A stretch of 64,000 nt of DNA from Escallonia rubra (Eukaryota > Streptophyta > Magnoliopsida > Escalloniales > Escalloniaceae): contig JAVXUO010000147.1 in the NCBI GenBank assembly GCA_033065855.1, positions 186,001 to 250,000 on the forward strand, read 5' to 3'. Below are positions 54,856-64,000 of the stretch, in pieces. Each line of letters begins with the position of its first letter. The first letter of the stretch is position 1. The notes beneath the pieces are model-generated. The model ran no database searches and was not told where the DNA came from. It was given only the letters and a program-made list of their open reading frames with translations. Made by a program: the position numbers and the translations under genes.

Positions 54856-57800
54856 TAACATCCCCAAAATCTGGAGCTCCGTCGCCCTAAAATCCCAGAA
54901 CTTTAACCTACCACTTTAGTCAAACCAGACATACCCTGTATACCCACATATATTGCAAAGCATCTAATCCGCTATCCACTCAAATTCTTCACATACAATA
55001 TTACAAAACTGTTTAAACTTAAACTATTAAGACCTACATTCTTTACAAACTCGAGTCCTTATAGAACTAGTTGACAATACCGACCCACGCAAGGGTCTCA
55101 CTATACAGTAGTGGTGGGCTCACCGGAATCTCACACAGACTCTAACCCATTCCCGAACATGCTACAGCTAATCATCACCTGCAAAAGGGAGTCAAATGAA
55201 TGGTGAGCTTTTGAGAGCTCAGTGAGGTCGTACAAGGACTACCAAAGAATTACTAAATGATTCCAAAGAATCCAACCGACGATGATTTCCACAATACTTC
55301 AAACGATCAAAAAATTCAATGATCTCCAAAATGATCAAAATTCATCATAAGAGATACCAAAATAAACAATAACAATCACGACGGATTCCAAAACGATCAA
55401 TAAAAGATCATTTTAGTGCCATCATTCCAAAACGCACATAGATCATTTGAGCCAATCATTTTCGGTTGATTCCGTAACAGTCACGGTAAGATACAATGTC
55501 AATAAAATCAAAGACGTTGATCATGTGCAGTTGCAATGCCATTCCGGCAAAGCCAGTATGGTGTACACATGCATGATGTACCCATATATAATTACTAGTC
55601 CTCTTCATCGATCAAGGAACTAGCATGCTTCCCCGTAGGAAGCAGTAACAATCCAGCCTTATACCGCCTCCCAAAGAACAGATTCCCAAATCAACACAAA
55701 ATCAATAATATCAACGAGCATTAACAAAAGCTCAAATCACCGAAATCAATTCGGGTTCCAATAAAATAAACATACTTAAATAAGTCATCACCCGGAATTC
55801 CAGAATAACCACAACATAAACAGCCAGAACGATTACAGACGATTATCGAATTTAGGCACAACAGTTTAAAAGAAAGAATGCAAACAATTAGGGAATATGC
55901 CCAGCATGCAATTACAGGCGAGCATCAACAAGATTTCCCAATAATCGATTTAAGTTCATTATTGGGGTTTTCGCGACAATAACATGCCGATATCAATACA
56001 TAATTCACTGTTCGACATTAGTCATAAGTAAATCAAATGAGTACTTACGAGTACGAGTTATCAAAATAAGGGTTCGGATGAAAGTCCTTACCCAGGGTTC
56101 AGGTAGAAACTCTTACCTAGATCTACTGCTAGATTATCCTAACCGGAAAGTCTTTAACTTTACCCTAAACGGAACAATTAGCTTAATAGAATACGGTCTT
56201 CACTAAGATATTATAAATCAATACGGGCTCACGCATACTCCCAAAATGAACCCCCTTCACCAAGTAAGTAAAATTACCAAAATGTCCCTTAGGTGTAAAA
56301 TTACCAAAAACACTCCGTTCATACCTACATCACCAAATATGTCTTCCCGTAAGTAAAATTACGAAAATTACTGTACGCTGATTTACCCAAAAATACCTTT
56401 TACAGGTAAAATTACCAAAATACCCCTTTCGGGTGGCAAATTACCAAAATACCACCTTGGGATTTCTGGCACCGAACAAATCCCAAAAAATCTTTAAACA
56501 CTATTTAATTATCCCGAAGTCATTTTTGGAATAAAAACTATTTTAGAAAAGATTTCTCTAAAATTTTCAGATTAAAATAACTTGGTTTTGTATGCTAGAT
56601 AAATCAAGAATTTCTTTTAATCGATAACCTAATTTAGTGTCCTTCGCACACACCAAAATTTTCAAAAAACTTTCGTGAGCGTATGTCTCGTAAAAATAAT
56701 AGGATTACTATTTTGAACTTTGCCAAAATATGCTCAAAAATGGTCTTAAAAATTCAGAAATTGGGCTGCTGGGACTTGATAGTTTTTTTTCTTTAGCAAC
56801 AATTTCTGCACATCTTCTTCTTCTGCCCAGCACCCACTCACTTCACCTTCACCTTCATCTAACCACATGGGCACAACACCTCGCCCACTATCCACATGCA
56901 CAGCCTTTCATAACTTCACTCACCTGCACTATTTTCACTAAATACGCACATCATTCCCCTTCCCTTACACTCCCTCACCCACTACAAATCACCAACACAC
57001 ACACACTGAAGAACCCTAAATAACCTGAAAACACACGCACTAAAAACACACAGTAAAACACAGATTCCTACAGTTACACACACTGAAAACACACACAATA
57101 CCCACCTCAAGCATACACAATCTTATACCCTTAATTAATCCACACACACATACACATACCCACACACAAACAGCCCCATGGCTGATCCCCCACCCCTTCC
57201 TCTCTCTCTCTGGCACACAAACACACAGACGTTGTACCGCGAAGACACACACAACTGCTGAAATTTTTAAACACACACACAGACACTAAGATTACCCAAG
57301 CTAAGGGAGAAGATTACCTTCGAAATTCCTCCAAATTCTCTCTTGCTTCCTTCATTTCTCCCTTGCTTTTTTTTTCCCTCTTCTGCTCTGTTTTTTCTTC
57401 CTCTTTATTGTTCCCTCTCTGTTTGTGCTTCTCTTTTTTCTGTCTTTTTTCATTACCCGAATTTCTTCTTTTACCAAATTAACATTGTTTAATAATTCAA
57501 TTAGCGTAGTCATACTAGGTTAAGTAGGAGGTGGCACCATTTAAAAGAATGGTTTCTAAAATTTTCCACATAGGTGCATAATTTTCAAATTTGCGGATTG
57601 GCCCCCAAAATTTCCATATTTGCAAAATTAACCCCAAACTTTGTGCCATTACATTTAACCCCCAAAATTATTCTAACCATTATTAATTTAATTAGACATC
57701 ACTGAAAATATATACTATCACTGATGATATTATTTTTCATCACCAAAAATATAATTTACATTTATGCCCCCAAAGTTTTCCAAAATTACAAAATGACCCC

Positions 57801-57951
57801 AAAAATTTTTCAAAATTACAATTTTGCCCCAAAATGGTTTTAAGCTCTCATACTCTACTAATACCTGAGCACTGCTCAAATTTAATGCCCATATATTTTT
57901 TGGGTCTCCGATAGTTATTTTAACCCACTCCAAAAAGTGAGGGATATTACA
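54856..57951 (-). repeat. 3' LTR of the minus-strand element
   Basis: 3096 bp. On the minus strand it begins TGTAATATCCCTCACTTTTT. Several GTAAAATTACCAAAATACCC repeats lie at 56265-56460, and CA-rich runs at 56995-57290. Frames in those runs are low-complexity only. Confidence 0.85.
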
Positions 57952-60410
57952 TTATCGGGGGACCTTGGATTTCCCATCATTTATAACGTCTAGGCATTAC
58001 GCTTCCAATGCATAGCTCTGATAACTATCTCAAGTGGCTATGCTACCTCTGGTTTCCGCACCCAGATTCATTTCCACGAATACCCGAACGCAACAGTTAA
58101 ATTTTAATCGTAATGCTAAACTAAAACCATATTAGGTAATCACTTCACTCTACTGTTCCAGAGCTTCACGAAAGATAACTTGGCTATTACAAAATTCACT
58201 GAGCTAAATCTACATTGCTCCAAATTCAACGCATATGAATCACACTAAATCAAACTCTAATAACAAGGCTTCCACTGCATTGTACTGATACTATATCAGA
58301 GACTCTATCATTTGCACAATTTACTTAATGATGGTAAGCTTAACCTCAAGCTTGAGGCGTATAAAAATGTTAAGCGATAGTCACATGTGACTTACAGTCT
58401 ACGAAGGCCATCAGGGATAACCAATCGCTATAAGCCCTCACACATTACAACAGAGAGCAGAACTATAGCCACTAGACTTTCACTACGCACTCAAATATCC
58501 CAGAACAACGAGTCCAAACTGTTACTGAATTCGTCACCGAGGGACGAGTTATCTTAACATAGCTATGGATTGCATACCTATGATTTTGCATACACTTCAC
58601 AGAATAATGGAGAGTTGTAACCACTACGGTTTCGCTGCATGCTTTGGTGTCTTAAATCAAATGGGTCCAAACTATTACCGAAGTCAATACGGAGAGATGT
58701 GTTATCTTTTAAGCCAAACGAACCCATATTATTTCTTAATTCATTATGGAAGGATGTGTTATTTCAACACAATGTGAAATATGATTTTGCACTCACATCT
58801 CTTGCACTTCCACTAAAGTTTAAGGCTCTAAGTTATCACATCACTTCCGATTCACAGTCACATTATTTATAAAAATCTTATAGCCTTATCCTTCTATCAT
58901 ATGTTTCAGTTAAACGTTTAAAATTCTTCAGTTCTAAAAGCAAGTAACATACGGTCTATTATCATGTGTTCAGTCAAGATCTCAATCTTATACCGAATCA
59001 TCAAATAGCTTATCTAAACCTAGTCCACATTCTCAGAATCTACTCGTACTTACCGATTATCTGAGGCTTTGGAGTCTACATAATCTCCTATTAGGGCAGG
59101 TGAAACTATGCAAATCCTAAATCAGGTAAAGATACACATACTTATCATATTGGCAGTTCCCAAAATCATATGAGAACAAAGCACAACAAAATTCTGATAA
59201 TCAGATTAGTTACAAGCAGCAACTATGGCATGTTACCATTTTGGGACATATCAACACAGGTTAAACAAACACCAAATTACAGAGAAACAGTGATGGTTAT
59301 GCAGCAAAGCATCTGACGTTAATCACAACAACCAATGATCTCAATCAAACATTCAGAGACCAAAAGATAACAATAATCACAATAAAGCAATCAAAACGAG
59401 AAAATCTTTAACAAAACCATATCTACTGGCTCTCGAGATTTACGATACATTTTATGACATTCCAAAAATGGCGAGTACAGAAAAAATGGTATGGGTATGA
59501 CAAAGCAAAGTCAACCAAATGACTCGAAGCAATTACAATCAGTAAAGGTTATTGGTCCTTGACAGGATTTGTAGCTTTTCCATGGCCAGTGGATCAGATA
59601 TTATCCCGTTAAGTCCAAATAGATTCGACAGAAGCAATAAATATCCCGGCAAAATTAAGATGACTCCATAAGAATGACATCTTCTTTGACGTCTCAGAGT
59701 AGATTAGCATTCAATAAGTCGCAATTGAGTTCAATATACAAAGGAATGAACTAAATAACATAGTAGAATCCAAATTTCTTATCGTACTCTCGAATCAAAC
59801 TTTTAGATTTGACATCAGTCATTCCTCAACAGCACAATTCTCACTCATAAATCAAATCACCAACTTAACTTCTACTCAAACCTCACAAACTTTCAAACAT
59901 TAATTTGTTGATGCATTAGCCGTAGGTGAGGAACGAAAAGTTGATTGATTATTCCTAACAACTGGATACTTTCAAACTTAATACTCCACACTGCTGCACC
60001 TAAAACATCCTCCGGTTACTCTATAGCGTGACTTACCACCTTGACTTCTCCCTTACATTTACATGACACATGGGTGGCCGAAAAAGCTGATGCACCACCC
60101 TGACTAGTACTCTGGGTAGCTCGGATTTTGGAATTCTATGATGGTCTGAGTCTTGTACCCTAAGTTAATCAAACGCCTACAAATCTTATGTCATGCCCCG
60201 ATCGAATTTTAGAACTCTGTCCAGCTCTCAATATCATTGAGCTGAAGTGGGCCTGAATCCATGATTCTGCCCCAATCTTTAACCTTGGGCACCGTGTTGT
60301 GCCGACTGTAAAAACAACTTTTTGCTGACAACTGTCAGCTCCTACCAATCTATTCTGGAGAAAATTCTTACTTATCTCTTTTCTATCTGCCCTATGTTTA
60401 CTCATGCCTT
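57952..60410 (-). other. interior of the minus-strand element, no motif recognised
   Basis: AT-rich sequence with no frame above about 80 codons carrying recognisable text. Where pol would be expected nothing is legible, so it has been deleted, replaced or was never present. Confidence 0.6.
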
Positions 60411-60900
60411 CCTCCATTGTCAGACTTATAATGTTCCAAAACACATACCAAATAAAGACATTCAATATAGCTCATCAACCGACCTGTGATCACTCTATCT
60501 CTCAGTTCAAACCTAAGCCCCCACTCAGACTTCTGGCATCTATTTGCCTTCGTTAGTAACATCCTTACTGCAAATCTAGTAAGACAATAAAACCTCATCG
60601 CAGCCTCGTCTTTCGACTCTTAATCTGCTTGCCTCACATTAACAAACTCCCTTAACATTTTTTCATAAAATCTTGCAAAAATACCGGTCGAAAAATAATT
60701 TCCTAAATTGTTCCCAACTAATATCAATCAATTGTTGATGAGTCAGACTCTTCGCTACCATTTTCCACCATTGGTTGGCCTCATCTCCCAGTTTATAGAT
60801 AGAAAATTCAACCTTTTGTTTCCAACTATAGTTAGTTGCTTAAAAATTGTCTCCATTCCATTAGTCTAACTCTCTACCTTCATAGGGTCCAACACCCCCT
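60411..60900 (-). pseudogene. gag remnant of the minus-strand element
   Basis: On the minus strand near 60690-60790: QWWKMVAKSLTHQQLIDISW followed by EQFRKLFFDRYF, the W-W and W-E-Q-F core of Ty3 gag. Then 60450-60600 reads RCQKSEWGLRFELRDRVITG, the following gag helix region. Frame changes and stops separate them. Confidence 0.78.
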
Positions 60901-61488
60901 AAGTTAGTCGCATTTATTTAGTGGAATTCACACAAGGTACTCTCACTTCGAAGTTGTGGTTGTAGTTGAACCAGACTCGGTACTCATTGCTGTCGGTTGC
61001 CAGATTCTATGTCATCAAAGTTGGAATCGGGTTCATAGTGTTCAAAATCGCAACTATCAGTTCTAGGTTCTGTTGTCCCCCTATTAGGTAGAGGTGCCCC
61101 TCTACAATCATAAACCTCCATACAGTACATTGCCCAATCTAAAGATTGTGTGGTCAAGTCTTTCTAATGCCGGGAAGAGTCCCCGCTCATCCTATCTAGC
61201 CTGTTGGAACCTCATCTATCAGGGACCTCTAGGTCCTTCGTACCACCTCCACTGCCAGTGCTCCGAGAACTAACCATACCGATATAATTAACAGTTATCA
61301 ATGTCACATAACACGTGTCTAAAGAACATTACAATTACAAGTTAAAGGCAGACTTTTGAACTCTACCAATCGTCCTACCCCACTCTCATTAACCGTAATG
61401 CGATTCTACATAATCTTGTCGCCTATACTATGTGGTTCCATGCCTACAGAATCATATACCTATACTTCTAATACCACTATACCAAATT
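60901..61488 (-). other. untranslated leader/gag start of the minus-strand element
   Basis: Between gag text and primer site. Plus-strand frame 61356-61616 crosses the primer site and LTR edge and is not coding. Confidence 0.5.
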
Positions 61489-61500
61489 GCTCTGATACAA
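61489..61500 (-). promoter_or_regulatory. primer-binding site of the minus-strand element
   Basis: Minus strand TTGTATCAGAGC differs at one base from the perfect tRNA-Met type site and lies four bases from the LTR edge at 61505. Confidence 0.8.
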
Positions 61501-61504
61501 ATTC

Positions 61505-64000
61505 TAACGCCGTAGAAATTCGGAGCTCCGTCGCCTCGAACTCCTGGAACGTTAACCTACCACTTCAGTCAAACCTGTCAAATCTTATATACCAACATAT
61601 ACTTCAAAGCAACTAATCCAGTATCCACTCAAATTCCTTACATACAATATTACAAAATTGGTTGAACTTAAACTATTAAGACCTACATTCTTTACAAACT
61701 CGAGTCCTTATAGAATGAGTTGACAATACCGACCCACGCATGGGTCTCAGTACACAGTAGTGGTGGGCTCACCGGAATCTCACACAGACTATAACCCATT
61801 CCCGAACATGCTACAACTGATCATCACTTGCAGAACGGAGTCAAATGAAGGGTGAGTTTTTGAGAGCTCAGTGAGGTCGTACAAGGACTACCAAAGAATT
61901 ACAAAATGATTCCAAAGAATCCAACCGACGATCATTTCCAAAATACTTCAAACGATAAAAAAACTTAATGATTTCCCAAATCATCAAAATTCAACATAAG
62001 TAGATACCAAAATAAACTATAACAATCACGACGGGTTCCAGAATGATCAATAAAAGATCATTTCAGTGCCATCATTCCAAAACGCACATAGATCAAAATG
62101 TACACACATCATTTGAGCCAATCCTTTCCGGTCAATTCCACAATCGTTACGGTAAGATACATTGTCAATAAAATCAAAGACGTTGATCCTGGCGATTGCA
62201 ATGCCATTCCGGCAAAGCCAATATGGTGTACATATGCATGATGTACCAGTATATAATTACTAGCCATCTTCATCAATCAAAGAACTAGCCTCCTTCGCTA
62301 TAGGAAGGAATAACAATCCAGCCTTATACCGCCTCCCCACAGAATAGATTCTCGGGTCAACACAAAATCAATAATACCAACGAGCATTAACATAAGCTCA
62401 AATCACCGATATCAATTCGGGTTCCAATACCAATAAACATACTGAAATAAGTCATCACCCGGATACCAGAATAACCACAAACAAACAGTCAGAACAATTA
62501 CAGACGATTATCGAATTTAGGCACAATAGTTTAGAAAAAAGAATGCAAACAATTAGGGAATACGCCCAGCATGCAATAACAGGCGAGCATCAATAAGATT
62601 TCCATATAATCGAATTAGGTTTAATATTGGGGGTTTCTAGACAATAACAAGTCGATATCAATACATAATTCAGTGTTTGAAATTAGTCATAAGTAAATCA
62701 AAGGAGTACTTACGAGTATGAGTTATCAAAATTAGGGTTCAGACGAAAGTCCTTACCTAGGGTTCAGATAGAAACCCTTACCTGGATCTACTACTACATT
62801 ATCCTAACTGGAAAGCCTTTAGCTCTACCCTAAACGGAACAATCAGCTTATTCGAATACGGTCTCCACTACGACATTATAAATCAATTAATACGGGCTCA
62901 CGCATACTCCCAAAATGAACCCCCTTCACCCAGTATGTAAAATTGCAAAAAATGCCCTTTAGGTGTAAAATTACCAAAAACACTCATTTCATACCTAAAT
63001 CACCAAAACTATCTTGCCGTAAGGTAAAAAACTAAAATAACCTTACCGTACGCTAATTGACCCAAAAAATACCTTTTACATGTAAAATTACCAAAATACC
63101 CCTTCGGGTGGCAAATTACCAAAATACCACCTGGGGATTTTTTGCACCGAAAAAATCCCAAAAATTCTTTAAACACTATTTTAAGTATCCTGAAGTCATT
63201 TTCAGGCCAAAAAGTATTTTAAAAAATTTTCACCCGAAAATTCCGAACTGGTGTCTAGACAGAGTGCTCAGAGGCCGATTCTGCTAAAAATACCTATCCG
63301 CCTCGAAATGGCATGAAATTTTAGATAATGAAACATCTCAGCAAAATAAGGTTTTCCTAAAAATTTTAGAAAATTCGAGAGCGTACGTCTAATAACAATA
63401 TTAGGGTTATTGTTTTGAACTTTGCCAAAATATGCTCGAAAATAGTCTTAACAATTCAGATATTGGGCTACTGGGACTTGATAGTTTTGTTTTCATGTTA
63501 TCTAGGTCAGTATATTGATTTGACTGACCCAACCACATTGGCACAGCACCCTCACCCACTCTCCACACGCACAGCCTTTCACAACTTCACTCACATGCAC
63601 TATTTTCACTAAATACACACATCATTCCCATTCCCTTACGGTCCTTCACCCACTGCAAATCACCAACACACACCCACACACACACACTGAAGAACCCTAA
63701 ATAACCTATAAACACACCCAAACGCGCACTAAAAACACACAGCGGAACACACACAGATCCCTACAGTTACACACGCTGAAAACACACACAATACCCACCT
63801 CAAGCATACACAATCTTGTACCCTTAATTAACCCACACACACATAAACAAACAGCTCCATGGCTGCTCCCCCTCCACTTCCTCTCTCTCGGGCACACACA
63901 CCCATATTGTACCGCAAAGACACACAACTGATGAAATATTTAAACACAGACAGACACTAAGATTACCAAAGCTAAGGGAGAAGATTACCTTCAAAATTCC
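61505..64000 (-). repeat. 5' LTR of the minus-strand element (partial)
   Basis: Parallel to 54856-57350 over its whole length. The window ends at AAGATTACCTTCAAAATTCC, which matches about 57313-57332, so roughly 620 bp more should follow. Confidence 0.85.

Larger units (their letters stand above)
54856..64000 (-). mobile_element. long minus-strand gypsy-type element, gag remnants only, right end outside window
   Basis: The 3' LTR is 54856-57951 and the 5' LTR begins at 61505 and is still incomplete at 64000. Both left edges read TAACATCC or TAACGCC, followed by GGAGCTCCGTCGCC within 30 bases. A primer site in minus orientation lies just outside the 5' LTR (61489-61500). The 3.5-kb interior shows only gag text (60420-60900) and no RT or integrase. 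The LTRs are clearly homologous with scattered substitutions. The element is inserted in element C's protease. The expected purine tract next to 57951 is not convincing. Confidence 0.82.

Overview
The window looks like repeat-rich nuclear DNA of a flowering plant, probably a eudicot. It is AT-rich and dominated by Ty3/gypsy LTR retrotransposons with tRNA-Met-type primer sites. It also carries a Mutator-like DNA transposon (MULE) with plant-specific cargo, a Tourist-like MITE and LINE debris. I see no tRNA, rRNA or ordinary single-copy host gene. Calls rest on reading translations and repeats by eye; no database search was run.

Layout. The oldest layer (1-5593 and 44104-49770) is decayed sequence: a minus-strand Tat-like Ty3 protease/reverse transcriptase remnant (980-2280), a 25-bp minisatellite, a TTA-flanked MITE (3892-4346), a Tat-like integrase C-terminus (46140-46570, minus), a broken plus-strand ORF series and a minus-strand LINE remnant (48060-48890). 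A chromodomain Ty3/gypsy element of the Tekay/Del type (here 'element A', 5594-about 44103, plus strand) landed in that layer, 17 nt downstream of an ATG, leaving GAAGA on both sides.

Element A then received five later insertions: a 10.8-kb MULE (5920-16722) and a small MULE-like MITE (16756-16949) in its 5' LTR; a truncated LTR (20008-22105) in its gag region; a nearly pristine 8.0-kb non-autonomous LTR element (24542-32534, TSD AAAAC) in its RNase H; and a complete 7.3-kb gypsy element ('element B', 36774-44032) in its 3' LTR. Right of 49770 lie a truncated minus-strand LTR, a 5'-truncated relative of element A ('element C', 51667-54855), and a long minus-strand element with gag remnants but no recognised pol (54856 to beyond the window end).

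The MULE is the most interesting object. It has TIRs of about 400 bp, a FAR1/MURA-type transposase missing its middle, a two-exon B3-domain gene in an open frame, a plant mobile domain (PMD, MAIN-like) gene, a C48/Ulp1-like protease segment linked by an in-frame Pro-rich minisatellite, and 26 copies of a 23-bp near-perfect palindrome in its TIRs and in three internal arrays. Two more copies sit in the small neighbouring MITE.

Other points: element B's polyprotein is one frame broken only by five stops, each explicable by C-to-T change; the AAAAC-flanked element has two LTRs of 3.13 kb differing by about two substitutions; a small coiled-coil ORF precedes gag in elements A and C; and a block of three dyads is shared by LTRs of different families.
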